The notes: a model not told the origin generated them from the sequence alone. Positions 1 through 7,284 are shown, numbered from the stretch's first letter. The stretch is DNA of 64,000 nucleotides from Marinococcus halotolerans DSM 16375 (GCF_000420725.1 NZ_ATVM01000001.1:1-64000); one strand, 5' to 3'. Program-made: numbers and translations.

Positions 1-250
1 ATTCTTCCAGCCAGGCACGTATCCAGTCGCTATGCTCGTCTAACTTCTTGGTTCTTCGATGGGGTTGCTCGATGAAGGCTCGTGCCTCCTGTAGCGTCAT
101 CTCTAAATATTTATAGACCGTCGGTCTGGATATCTTTAACTCTTGAGCGATCTGTGTGACTTTCAACTTTCGTTTGTGTAATTCCTGAATCTTGACATAT
201 AACACTAATTTCTCCTCCAAGTTCCTGACCCCCCAGTAAAATAACGTCAT
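1..250 (-). mobile_element. IS21-like transposase, N-terminal part (runs off left edge)
   Basis: The reverse strand is open from an ATG at 250 to the window edge (83 codons seen, beginning MTLFYWGVRNLEEKLV). Residues about 31-50 form a helix-turn-helix (VTQIAQELKISRPTVYKYLE) like the DNA-binding start of IS21-family IstA transposases; the DDE catalytic domain would lie outside the window. Other transposase families with an N-terminal HTH cannot be excluded. It points out of the window, so the right end of the element must lie in about 250-330, next to a disrupted-looking gene. The exact inverted repeat and target duplication cannot be defined because the other end is missing. Confidence 0.7.
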
Positions 251-339
251 TATCTATTTTACTAAAGGAGCAGGTTGATGGAGCAAAAGTGTAAAATCGA
301 ATCAAGCAAAATCTGTCAACTTTATTCTAGCGTTCACAG
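251..339. other. Probable terminal region of the insertion sequence
   Basis: Non-coding AT-rich stretch between the transposase start and the truncated gene at 340. It should contain the element's terminal inverted repeat and its junction with older chromosomal DNA. The frame of the downstream gene is closed by a TAG at 328-330, so the junction probably lies close to or upstream of there. No direct repeat can be verified with only one end in view. Confidence 0.4.
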
Positions 340-798
340 GTGCTTGCGGCGGAATTTGCAAACATTAAAACCTTGGTCGGTTTAGAGTGGGAACAAACTA
401 TTGATGAAGTATATCAATTAGTAATTGAATATACATATCGTCCGGTAATACCTTTATTAGTTACCGGTATAGAAAAAGGGATAAAAAACGTTATCGATGA
501 ACATAGTGACCACAGTAAGCTTTATGGCAATGATTTAAAAAATGAAATAAATAAATTTCTGGAAAAATTTCAAGATGAGTACGCCGATCACCCTTATTTA
601 AAACAATTTGCCAGGATAATCAGCTTTATATATAAAGACAATTTTTTACGTGGAAAAGTAGCTGATAGAGAGAATATAAAAGGGTTGAATAGAAATCTTG
701 TAGGGCATGGCAATGATAAACCTAATGAATGGACAAAAAAAGACTTATATCAATTAATAGCTTTCTTTTCCAGTACAGCTATGCTGGCTAATAATTAA
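340..798 (+). pseudogene. Truncated gene remnant with HEPN-like RN-x3-H motif
   Basis: A 152-codon reading frame from a GTG with no ribosome-binding site, beginning 90 bases from the transposase start. It is much richer in A+T than neighbouring genes, which suggests acquired DNA. The protein is mostly helical by eye and ends with an RNLVGHG segment (around residue 125) matching the R-N-x3-H signature of HEPN domains, which are often RNases in toxin-antitoxin and phage-defence systems. The start is probably artificial: I infer that the original N-terminus was removed by the insertion or by a deletion. It could instead be an intact small gene of unknown function. Motif match only; no catalytic role is shown. 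Confidence 0.45.
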
Positions 799-831
799 TT
801 GAGGGATTAGTAATATGTAATAAATCCTGAA

Positions 832-963
832 ATGAGACCAAACTTATTATTGGATTTCAGAAAATTTACTCAAGTTCTCAATGCTAGCGGTTTTATGTTT
901 TATGAATATGGGAATGGCAGTTCTAATCAATTATTTCAAATGTGTGGTTCACTTAATAATTAA
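832..963 (+). other. Possible 43-codon ORF of unknown function, weak
   Basis: An ATG frame encoding a 43-residue peptide that starts MRPNLLLDFRKF and stops inside the ribosome-binding site of the next gene. It is AT-rich like the remnant upstream and has no clear ribosome-binding site. It may be another fragment left by rearrangement next to the insertion sequence rather than a working gene. Confidence 0.2.
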
Positions 964-977
964 AGGAGGTATTTTGT

Positions 978-1163
978 ATGGATGATCTGAAAGAACATTT
1001 ACTGCAGCAGGCAAAGTCAGTCAAAGAAGGGCAGTCCATTGAAGCATCGAAAGGGCGGGAAGAAAAAGCCTTTGATGAACTGATTGAAGAGGGCCATATA
1101 AGTGCCAGGAAAGTAGACGGTGCAGGGGAGAACACAGTGGAATACGTAGACATCAGCACATGA
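978..1163 (+). CDS. Small acidic protein, 61 aa, unknown
   Basis: ATG preceded at the right distance by AAAGGAGGT (963-971), the strongest ribosome-binding site in this part of the window. The 61-residue product is soluble, charged and probably alpha-helical at the start, with a short beta-like end (NTVEYVDIS). No family is recognised. It appears to be a single-gene unit: a good terminator follows 18 bases after the stop. Its codon use fits the chromosome better than the AT-rich sequence upstream. Confidence 0.65.
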   Translation: MDDLKEHLLQQAKSVKEGQSIEASKGREEKAFDELIEEGHISARKVDGAGENTVEYVDIST

Positions 1164-1181
1164 AAATCATGACTTCAATAA

Positions 1182-1210
1182 AGCATCCGTCACGAGGGCG
1201 GGTGCTTTTT
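1182..1210 (+). terminator. Rho-independent terminator
   Basis: Hairpin with arms AGCATCCG / CGGGTGCT followed by TTTT, 18 bases after the stop of the 61-aa gene. The same stem type recurs after several other small genes in the window. Confidence 0.8.
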
Positions 1211-1251
1211 AATTTCCAGTAAATAAAGGTTTCCCCCTTATGGTTAAAGGC

Positions 1252-1267
1252 TATAGTGATCACTATA
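1252..1267. promoter_or_regulatory. Perfect 16-bp palindrome overlapping a -10 box
   Basis: TATAGTGATCACTATA reads identically on both strands and overlaps a TATAAT (1264-1269) about 17 bases before the next gene's start codon. Position and symmetry suggest a repressor operator; the regulator is not identifiable. Confidence 0.5.
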
Positions 1268-1285
1268 ATAGTGGGAGGAATTTCA

Positions 1286-1696
1286 ATGAATAAAGAAGAA
1301 ATAACCGCAAAAATAGAAGAACTCGAAGCTGGGCTGGACCGTTCAGGTGCTACGCTGGAAAACGATCACGGCGTGCCTGTCCATAAAACAAGGACGGAGG
1401 ACGGAGCGTCTGTAATATATGAATATGGTAACGAAGACAATACCAGTGCCGGGCAGGAGGAGACCAACCTTCGTGTTGTATTTGACAGGAAGCCAACCGG
1501 CGAATACACCGCGAGGATTGTTTTCGAAACGAACCGGCACAACACAGAAATTGCAGGCGGAGAAAAGCCGTTTGAAGCGCTATATTTAACAGAGGAAGGC
1601 ACGTGGAGCATTGATGCAGCGGATGGGAAAGAGCTGGAGCAGAATGATTTGGACAAGATCCTTGCCTACACCTTCCAAAGCTATTTACTGAAGTAA
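1286..1696 (+). CDS. Hypothetical protein, 136 aa
   Basis: The ATG at 1286 is chosen because GGGAGGA precedes it at good distance; an upstream in-frame start at 1256 would lie inside the promoter palindrome and has no ribosome-binding site. The product is acidic and soluble, with no signal peptide: a helical start (KEEITAKIEELEAGLD) and then alternating beta-like segments (TNLRVVFDRK, YTARIVFETN). No known domain is recognised. It is monocistronic and probably controlled through the palindrome over its -10 box. Confidence 0.7.
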   Translation: MNKEEITAKIEELEAGLDRSGATLENDHGVPVHKTRTEDGASVIYEYGNEDNTSAGQEETNLRVVFDRKPTGEYTARIVFETNRHNTEIAGGEKPFEALYLTEEGTWSIDAADGKELEQNDLDKILAYTFQSYLLK

Positions 1697-1724
1697 ATGA
1701 CTATAAGCCGGCTTCCTTTTTTGC

Positions 1725-1751
1725 ATAAAAAGACCCTGCGCGCACGCAGGG
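1725..1751 (-). terminator. Reverse-strand terminator hairpin
   Basis: Perfect 7-bp stem CCCTGCG/CGCAGGG (1734-1751) followed on the reverse strand by a T-rich run. It probably insulates the 136-aa gene from transcription coming from the right. Confidence 0.6.
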
Positions 1752-1904
1752 CAAGCTGAGGGAATATACCTTTGCAAACTAGCATCATTTCCTTCCACCA
1801 GGGAGACGATCTGGGAAAGCGGTACATGTTTTATATTAAAGCGCTTTCATATAAAAATCACGAGGCAATAGTCCCTTTTTAAGAATTGAGACTATTTTGC
1901 TGAA

Positions 1905-1935
1905 TAAAAAAAGGCCCCGCGGGGAACACGGGGCC
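1905..1935 (-). terminator. Reverse-strand terminator
   Basis: GGCCCCG (1913-1919) pairs with CGGGGCC (1929-1935), and a run of T follows on the reverse strand. It lies about 130 bases beyond the stop of the excalibur-like membrane protein gene and is its likely terminator. Confidence 0.75.
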
Positions 1936-2066
1936 AGTCTCAGGAGCGGGATGACATATTCATCCCATAAGCACTTTATCGGATGAATAATGTTCATTAA
2001 TGAGTCATTTGGTATAAATAATGTCAAAAATATTAAAAACCTGCCGGCGGCTGCCCAATGGAGCCG

Positions 2067-2975
2067 TTAACGGTTGCTGGCTTTTTGAATAGCCTGCTCG
2101 ACCTTTTCGCCGGAAACGCCGAATTTATCAGCAGTCGCTTCCACGGGGCTGCTTTTTGAATCGAGACTTTCATCGTACGCGGGGCCCGCCCAGTAAAAAT
2201 ACATATCCAGCTGTTTTTCGGTCGGGTAGTTGTCCTGCTGCTTCGGCAGGCCTTTATTGTTGATGGAGCCGTATACCGTGTTGATCTCATGGTCGCTGTA
2301 ATCACCGGGTTCATAATTTTCCGCGGTTTCGATTTCGCCGTTCGGGAAATAATCCGTTTTTCCGTAAACATAGCTGCCGTAGTCCATCGCCTCTTCGGCG
2401 TCGACAAAATTGATGGTCAGCAGGTGAAAGGGCTCTTTTTCTTTGGCATTCATGATCACTTCATCGCTGATCGTGTCGATATCCGTTTCATCAATCGACG
2501 TGGGAGCTGCGTCCGGGATCACATAATAATCTAAATAAACGCCATCTTCGTAGCTGCTGCTTTCGCCTTCGTGCAGGGTGTAGGAGGGGATTTCTGCTTC
2601 AGAAGCTCCCCCGGTCTGTTCTTTTTCATAGGCGGTGAATTCGCCTTCCATGTCTTCGGACAGTACCGCACAGGGCACCCCGTCCCCATTCGCATCAAGA
2701 TCGCTCGGATCATTTTCAGAGCTGAAGCTGTTTTCCGTCCAGTAGTCGTACAGCTCCTGATCGTCTTCGAAGTCGCTGCAGCTTTTTACCTCTGTTTCGG
2801 CAGCAGCATCTTCACTGCGCACGTTTTCCGCTGCGTTATCTGCTGGTGCCCCCCTGAATACCAGAGTGATAACGCCAACAAGAACCAGGGCGTAAACGAG
2901 CGTGGCCAGCATAAGCTTCCATCTGGCATCTGACCGCAGGCCGGGCAGACGTGGCCATTTCCTTTTTTTCTGCAT
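2067..2975 (-). CDS. Membrane-anchored protein with excalibur-like motif
   Basis: 302 residues: a basic N-terminus, one membrane segment at about residues 21-42 (LMLATLVYALVLVGVITLVF), then a strongly acidic extracellular part. Around residues 64-105 is a cysteine-framed segment ending DANGDGVPC, which resembles the excalibur calcium-binding motif (DxDxDG followed by C). The rest has no recognisable domain. Extracytoplasmic location is inferred from the single N-terminal helix. The acidity fits a halophile secreted protein. A second excalibur protein (thermonuclease-like lipoprotein) lies 2 kb away. Confidence 0.7.
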   Translation of the reverse strand: MQKKRKWPRLPGLRSDARWKLMLATLVYALVLVGVITLVFRGAPADNAAENVRSEDAAAETEVKSCSDFEDDQELYDYWTENSFSSENDPSDLDANGDGVPCAVLSEDMEGEFTAYEKEQTGGASEAEIPSYTLHEGESSSYEDGVYLDYYVIPDAAPTSIDETDIDTISDEVIMNAKEKEPFHLLTINFVDAEEAMDYGSYVYGKTDYFPNGEIETAENYEPGDYSDHEINTVYGSINNKGLPKQQDNYPTEKQLDMYFYWAGPAYDESLDSKSSPVEATADKFGVSGEKVEQAIQKASNR

Positions 2976-3013
2976 GAAACTCCCCCCTGGATAAGCTTTC
3001 TATCCAAATGAAC

Positions 3014-3325
3014 CTATACCTGGTTCGTCTGTTTAATCATTTTTAAGAAATGCTCCTCTTTCGATTTGAATTCGAGTTCACTGACCTTGCTTAAAACGAA
3101 ATGATATTTAGCAATTTCGCCGCTGATTTTTAAGCTTCTTAAAAAAGCATCTGCGGCCTTTCTGATTTCTGCTGTCTCCCGGTTGCTTTCAAACACGATG
3201 ACGTTTCGGGTAACCTGCCTGGCGTTGTCGTGCTCGGATAAGTGGGTGATCAGATCAAGCAGATCATCGTAGTTGCTGGTTTTGGTGTTGTTGATTAAAT
3301 CGACACTAATCAGAAAAACGCTCAC
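3014..3325 (-). CDS. Small protein with Cas2/VapD-like fold pattern, 103 aa
   Basis: Begins MSVFLISVDLINN and continues with a predicted beta-alpha-beta-beta-alpha-beta order: VFLISVDL, helix NYDDLLDLITHL, RNVIVFESN, helix ETAEIRKAADAFL, YHFVLSKV. This resembles ferredoxin-fold proteins of the Cas2/VapD/SinR-like group, including an Asp at the end of the first strand. There is no CRISPR array or other cas gene nearby, so a role in adaptation is not suggested. The assignment is a fold-pattern impression only. The start has a GGAGGGAT ribosome-binding site upstream on its strand. Confidence 0.5.
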   Translation of the reverse strand: MSVFLISVDLINNTKTSNYDDLLDLITHLSEHDNARQVTRNVIVFESNRETAEIRKAADAFLRSLKISGEIAKYHFVLSKVSELEFKSKEEHFLKMIKQTNQV

Positions 3326-3376
3326 AAAGCATCCCTCCTGGAAAGATCAGGCCGGTCCATTGCTGACACTCCAGGC

Positions 3377-3457
3377 TCAGCCCTGCTTTTTCTTTTTCGC
3401 GTACGCTGTCCACCCGAGGTAAATGACAATCAAAGCGGCAATAATGGAAGCCATCAT
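3377..3457 (-). CDS. 26-aa single-helix membrane peptide
   Basis: Two adjacent ATGs (3457 and 3454) follow a GGCGGGAG sequence. The frame encodes MMASIIAALIVIYLGW, then TAYAKKKKQG and a stop: one hydrophobic helix followed by a lysine tail, the classic layout of a small inner-membrane peptide with its positive end in the cytoplasm. It could be a type I toxin-like or regulatory small protein, but no antisense RNA gene is evident. It is short, so chance is possible. Confidence 0.45.
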   Translation of the reverse strand: MMASIIAALIVIYLGWTAYAKKKKQG

Positions 3458-3584
3458 CTCCCGCCTTCCGTGATTTATTAAGCCTATTGTACCACAGGAA
3501 AATAGCGGAGGGGGTTGTCAAATACGCCTGCAGCCTGCCTTTTGAACGTACAGCTTAAAATGAAAATGCAAAGGGGCGGTTAGT

Positions 3585-3791
3585 GTGTATTACGAACCAG
3601 GCACGCGGGTCTTCAGCGAGGCGAGACAGCAGTGGGGGGTGGTGGTGCTTCAGAATCACCATCTGGGACCGCATTGGTACTACGTTAAATTCACGCCGGT
3701 CCGCTCGGGATGGCATCATGAAAGCGACCTGTGGGAAGCGGGGGAGGTGTTTGCGTGCAGCTGGGAGCGGCACCGGGCGGGACAAATCTGA
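3585..3791 (+). CDS. Small SH3-like hypothetical protein, 68 aa
   Basis: GTG start after AAAGGGGCGG. The protein reads YYEPGTRVFSEARQQWG, then a repeated Trp/Tyr-rich beta pattern (WYYVKF, GWHHESDLW), consistent with a small SH3/KOW-like beta barrel. No family is recognised with certainty. An alternative frame starting 2 bases upstream covers the same DNA but lacks a comparable protein pattern. It precedes another 68-aa gene by about 90 bases. Confidence 0.55.
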   Translation: MYYEPGTRVFSEARQQWGVVVLQNHHLGPHWYYVKFTPVRSGWHHESDLWEAGEVFACSWERHRAGQI

Positions 3792-3883
3792 GCGCGGCAG
3801 CGCCATTTTTTCTTAATTGGTGGTCGTTTGGCCTGATTATATGTAAAATAGATGGCGGTGCTATAAATTTGGGAGGGATCGTT

Positions 3884-4090
3884 ATGTACACATCTATTAT
3901 CTTTTTCATCGAAGACGGGGACCGGCTGATTGTGCCGAAGTCCAACGAGACCCCGAGCGTGGATGAAATTATTGAAAAGCTGAAAAAGGGCAAAAAGCAG
4001 GATTTGAAAATGTCCGAGGTATTCAGCGAATGGTTCAACACCGAAGTGGAATGCAAAAAAGTAACAAGCGTCAGCGTCAACTTTATTTAA
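3884..4090 (+). CDS. Small hypothetical protein, 68 aa
   Basis: The ATG at 3884 is preceded by GGGAGGG at ideal distance; longer in-frame starts upstream read through non-coding sequence. The product begins MYTSIIFFIEDGDRLIVPK, followed by a helix rich in Lys/Glu and a beta-like C-terminus (KKVTSVSVNFI). Cytoplasmic by appearance, no recognised domain. It is followed directly by a terminator, so it is probably an independent unit. Confidence 0.65.
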   Translation: MYTSIIFFIEDGDRLIVPKSNETPSVDEIIEKLKKGKKQDLKMSEVFSEWFNTEVECKKVTSVSVNFI

Positions 4091-4095
4091 CAGCG

Positions 4096-4126
4096 AGCAT
4101 CTGCCTGCGGGCGGGTGCTTTTTTTA
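4096..4126 (+). terminator. Rho-independent terminator
   Basis: Arms AGCATCTGCC and GGCGGGTGCT with a T-run immediately after, 5 bases beyond the preceding stop codon. Same stem family as the terminator at 1182. Confidence 0.8.
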
Positions 4127-4237
4127 TCGATGAAAAAATTTCCGGCGGATGGTTGTAAAAAAGGAGGCCCGGGTTCCTTTACTGGGTAGGGCGGCAACAA
4201 GCCGGCACCTATTCGCTTCAGGAAAGGATGATGAGCA

Positions 4238-4882
4238 TTGGCACACACATTGGGGCATCAGCTGATTACGTACGGGGAGGATCATCTCGGCACGCCGTAT
4301 GAATTCGGCGGCGACGGCACGGACACCTTTGACTGCAGCGGCTTTGTCCGCTACGTGGTTGAGTATGTTACCGGGGAGATCATCCCGCGGACCGCAGCCA
4401 GCCAGTCGGAGACAGGGACTGAGGTTGCGGAGGAAGATCTCCGCACCGGTGATCTGCTGTTCTGGAAGGACACCCGCTCGGAGGATCTGAACCATAACGA
4501 AGTGACCCACGTCGGCTTCTACGTGGACGGCCAGACGTTTTTAGGGGCCCAGGGCTCCACCGGGGTGGCGTTCGCCGATTCGACGCGCGACTACTGGCAG
4601 TCCCGCTACGTCGGGGCACGGCGCGTCGTCGACAACACAGCAGATCCGCTCACCAACGTCGGCGGAAAGGGAGACCTGCTCCGGGTGGTCGCGAGCCAGG
4701 TGAATTACCGCAGCGAACCGTCCTGGGACAGCGAAGCGGTTGCGGGAAAAGCCACCGAGGGAGAGGCGTTTACGATTGAGCGGCGCGTGCCGATGGAGGA
4801 GCGCTCGGATCTGTTTGAACTTATTTCCGGCACGTATATTACGACCCATGAAAACTATGTGGAGGTAGTGCCACAGGGGTAA
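4238..4882 (+). CDS. NlpC/P60-type peptidase with C-terminal SH3-like region
   Basis: 214 residues. The N-terminal half carries the NlpC/P60 cysteine-peptidase signature: DCSGFVRYV with the nucleophile at Cys33, GDLLFW, and the catalytic His91 in VTHVGFYVDG. From about residue 143 a bacterial SH3-like segment follows (VNYRSEPSWDSEAV). Such enzymes cut the gamma-D-Glu-diaminopimelate bond in peptidoglycan stems. Unusually, no signal peptide is visible, so export, phage-type release or action on imported peptides are all possible. The start is a TTG with AGGAAAGGATG upstream. Monocistronic, ending at a bidirectional terminator. Confidence 0.85.
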   Translation: MAHTLGHQLITYGEDHLGTPYEFGGDGTDTFDCSGFVRYVVEYVTGEIIPRTAASQSETGTEVAEEDLRTGDLLFWKDTRSEDLNHNEVTHVGFYVDGQTFLGAQGSTGVAFADSTRDYWQSRYVGARRVVDNTADPLTNVGGKGDLLRVVASQVNYRSEPSWDSEAVAGKATEGEAFTIERRVPMEERSDLFELISGTYITTHENYVEVVPQG

Positions 4883-4901
4883 GTCAGCCTCCCGCGAATA
4901 G

Positions 4902-4945
4902 AAAGCAGGCCCGGCGTACGCAGCCGGGGCCTGCTTTTATTTTTA
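4902..4945. terminator. Bidirectional terminator
   Basis: Long stem AAAGCAGGCCCGGC / GCCGGGGCCTGCTTTT between two convergent genes, with A- and T-rich flanks that suit termination in both directions. Confidence 0.85.
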
Positions 4946-4951
4946 TTCTAT

Positions 4952-5941
4952 TTACGTTTCGCAGCCGACGCCGTCCCCGTCACGGTCGAGGTGGCCGCCG
5001 TAGCCCGGGTCGCCTTCGCGGACCGGGGCAGCCCCGGCTTCGCGGGCAGCGTCGCAGTTTTCATAATACACGTCGTCGCTCTCAGAGGAATCAGCGTCTT
5101 CCGTAGAACCGGAATCCCCGGAGGACTCCTCCGGTTCCTCGTCCTGCTCCACGTAGCCGTCGTCGGTCACATAATCATCGAGCGACCAGATGCCGATGCC
5201 GGCCGACCGGGCTTCTTCCTCGGCGGCTTCAAATTCGTCGAGGTACTCCGTGTTCGGCGGATAGACAGCTACCCGGGCGAGTCCTTCCTCGATCAGCTGC
5301 TGATTGAAGTTTTCCCCGTCAACAAATACGTAGGCAAGCAGCCGGCCGTAATAGTCGCGTTCCTCGACACCAAGCTCGAGCCGCACATCTTCACCGGCCA
5401 GCTCGCTTGTCGTAAATTCTGTAGCCTCCGGGCCGAACGGCTGCACGCCCATCTGCGGATGCTTGGTCTCAGGAGTGTCGACAAGAATGAGACGAATGCG
5501 CTCCTCGCCGCCTTCATAGTCCACATCAATCGTATCACCGTCGACGACGTTGGTTACTGTCGCGTTGGTGTCTTCAGCATTAGAGTCGGACGAGGTGTCT
5601 GCCGGGGCTTCTTCTTCGGTGCTGTCGCTGTCGTCAGAGGAATCTCCGGTAGACGTTTGTTCAGCTTCACTGGAGTTTTCCTCCTTCGACGTGTTCTCCT
5701 GCTGGTCTTCCTCGGCCGTTTCGCCGCTTTCACTGTCGGAGGCTTCCCCGTCCGCAGCGTCTTCGTTATTATCTTCTGCCTGGTCGTCTGTGTCTTCGGT
5801 GTTTTCATCCTCTGAGGCTTGTTCGCTCGTCTGTTCCTCCGTGGCGTCACCGCCGCTTTCCTGGCCGGACTCTTCGCTGCATGCCGACAGAAAGAGCGTG
5901 AGCGCCAGGGCGGAGGACAAAAGCCTGACTGGTTTTTTCAA
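4952..5941 (-). CDS. Thermonuclease-like lipoprotein with excalibur domain
   Basis: The N-terminal signal ends in a lipobox (LFLSAC), so the protein should be lipid-anchored outside the membrane. A long Glu/Asp/Ser linker spans about residues 25-120. Then comes a staphylococcal-nuclease domain: VVDGDTIDV (metal-binding Asp), RIRLILVDTPET and ERDYYGRLLAYVFV (active-site Arg/Glu context). The C-terminus is a classic excalibur motif, NCDAAREAGAAPV...LDRDGDGVGCE, with two cysteines and an EF-hand-like calcium loop. It probably degrades extracellular nucleic acid. A TTG at 5941 is chosen because GGGGTG lies at proper distance; a GTG at 5950 sits within that ribosome-binding site. Confidence 0.88.
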   Translation of the reverse strand: MKKPVRLLSSALALTLFLSACSEESGQESGGDATEEQTSEQASEDENTEDTDDQAEDNNEDAADGEASDSESGETAEEDQQENTSKEENSSEAEQTSTGDSSDDSDSTEEEAPADTSSDSNAEDTNATVTNVVDGDTIDVDYEGGEERIRLILVDTPETKHPQMGVQPFGPEATEFTTSELAGEDVRLELGVEERDYYGRLLAYVFVDGENFNQQLIEEGLARVAVYPPNTEYLDEFEAAEEEARSAGIGIWSLDDYVTDDGYVEQDEEPEESSGDSGSTEDADSSESDDVYYENCDAAREAGAAPVREGDPGYGGHLDRDGDGVGCET

Positions 5942-6016
5942 TAGAATCACCCCGCTGCATAATTGGTTGGCACGTAGTCAGGAAATAGATGGACGTAATG
6001 TGTGAAAAAAGTATCG

Positions 6017-6034
6017 GTTATTAGTATTAATAAC
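6017..6034. promoter_or_regulatory. Perfect inverted repeat upstream of nuclease gene
   Basis: GTTATTA and TAATAAC separated by GTAT, 76 bases upstream of the nuclease start on the reverse strand. Symmetry and location suggest an operator or part of the promoter; the binding protein is unknown. Confidence 0.4.
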
Positions 6035-6161
6035 AGTGTACAAGAAAGCATGTAAAAAGAAAATAACCAACCCGGCAGTGTATTTCGTGATCTGTGCAAA
6101 GCAGAATATAACTGCAATAAAAACTACACATCTGGTATTGCCTATGCGATGAAATGGCAGT

Positions 6162-6196
6162 AAAAAAGCCCTCTGCGCCTTTGCAGCACAGGGGGC
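6162..6196 (-). terminator. Terminator of the tandem UspA gene
   Basis: On the reverse strand GCCCCCTGTGCTGCAA pairs imperfectly with GGCGCAGAGGGC and is followed by six T. It begins 11 bases after the UspA stop. Confidence 0.8.
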
Positions 6197-6206
6197 GGCA
6201 TCAATG

Positions 6207-7100
6207 TTATTTCGGGAGATAGTCGTTTCGGATAATCAGCACGTCGCAGGAAGCCCGGCGTACGAGACTCTCCGAGACGCTGCCAAGAAACAGGCGCTCG
6301 GCGCGTCCCATCCCGGAGGAGCCGACCACAATCAGATCCGCTTCGAATTTTTTGGCTGCCTCGGTCGGAATCACAATCTTCGGCGCTCCGTATTCGACGG
6401 AAAAATCAATCGCCGATATATTTTCCGCAGCGCTTAAATTCCGGTATTCCTCAAGCAGCTCCTTGCCGCGTTCCCGGTACATCTCGATAATATCCTCGGT
6501 ATGGTATTCGGCCGAGGAAATAAACGGCGTATTCAGCACGTATACGACCTGCACCCGGCTTTTCTCCCGTTTGGCGATGTCGAGTCCGGCATACAAAGCG
6601 CTGGTGGACACCTCGGAGCCGTCCACAGCGATCAGTACAGAACGGTAGGGCGCCGGCGGCTCTTCGTTTTTAACAATCCAGACGTCGCAGGAGGCGTGGC
6701 GGACGATGCTTGCGGCAACGCTTCCAAAAATCCGTTTTTCAAACGTCCCGGCCCCGGAGCCGCCGGAGAGAATTAGGTCGGCTCCGAACTCATGGGCGAT
6801 TTCGCCGGGGATTAACGCTTTGGGAGGGCCTTCCTTTAAAAACGTCAGCACCTGTTTTACGCCCTGGTCCTCGGCGCTTTGTTTGGCCCGGTTTAAAATG
6901 TCGGTGCCGATACGCTCCGACGCGCTTAACAGATCCGGCGATTCCTGGCGGAGCTCGCGGATGTTGTGATAATCGATAATGTAGCAGAATGCAAGTGCGC
7001 TTTCGTAGGTGAGGGCGGTTTCGATGCCTTTTTGAAGAGCGTATTCCGCCTCATCCGAACCGTCGAGAGCGACGAGAATACGTTCATAGTGCAGCGTCAT
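6207..7100 (-). CDS. Universal stress protein, tandem UspA domains
   Basis: 297 residues with two UspA domains (about 1-145 and 150-297). Each starts with a strand followed by VALDGSDEAEYAL / IAVDGSEVSTSAL and ends with the ATP-binding pattern G-x2-G-x9-G(S/T): GGSGAGTFEKRIFGS and GSSGMGRAERLFLGS. Both look capable of binding nucleotide. Such proteins support survival under energy or oxygen stress. The gene is divergent from 7285 and shares the intergenic region holding a perfect Fnr-type site, so anaerobic control is likely. Confidence 0.9.
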   Translation of the reverse strand: MTLHYERILVALDGSDEAEYALQKGIETALTYESALAFCYIIDYHNIRELRQESPDLLSASERIGTDILNRAKQSAEDQGVKQVLTFLKEGPPKALIPGEIAHEFGADLILSGGSGAGTFEKRIFGSVAASIVRHASCDVWIVKNEEPPAPYRSVLIAVDGSEVSTSALYAGLDIAKREKSRVQVVYVLNTPFISSAEYHTEDIIEMYRERGKELLEEYRNLSAAENISAIDFSVEYGAPKIVIPTEAAKKFEADLIVVGSSGMGRAERLFLGSVSESLVRRASCDVLIIRNDYLPK

Positions 7101-7164
7101 TGCAATCAGTCCCTTCTGGCTTTTTGATGGTATCTATAGTTTAGCTCATTTTTTCTTCGCTGCG

Positions 7165-7180
7165 TGTGAGGAACCTCACA
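7165..7180. promoter_or_regulatory. Fnr/Crp-type operator TGTGA-N6-TCACA
   Basis: Exact consensus TGTGAGGAACCTCACA, with both arms perfect. Its centre (7172.5) lies 41.5 bases upstream of the start predicted from the -10 TATACT (7202-7207), the classic position for activation by Fnr/Crp-family proteins. An Fnr gene lies 2.7 kb away. Confidence 0.8.
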
Positions 7181-7201
7181 TCCAACCGGGACTTTTTTAT
7201 T

Positions 7202-7214
7202 TATACTGTGCTCA
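7202..7214 (+). promoter_or_regulatory. Predicted Fnr-dependent promoter -10 and start
   Basis: TATACT at 7202-7207 with a predicted start near 7214. There is no good -35 box, as expected of a class II activator-dependent promoter, because the Fnr site occupies that region. Confidence 0.6.
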
Positions 7215-7284
7215 CAAGGAGCTGTAAATGAAAACTGGTACAGCCTGGATGGGCTGTGAAAATAAAGCACAAAGGAGTTTCGGT

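Larger units (their letters stand above)
1697..2066. other. Convergent intergenic region with several stem-loops
   Basis: 370 bases without a convincing gene. It contains a short AAGCCGGCTT/T-run element at 1705-1720, two hairpins oriented as terminators for the reverse strand, and a 9-bp inverted repeat (TATTCATCC 1957-1965 / GGATGAATA 1981-1989) with a 15-base spacer. The last has no T-run and is unexplained. Confidence 0.6.
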
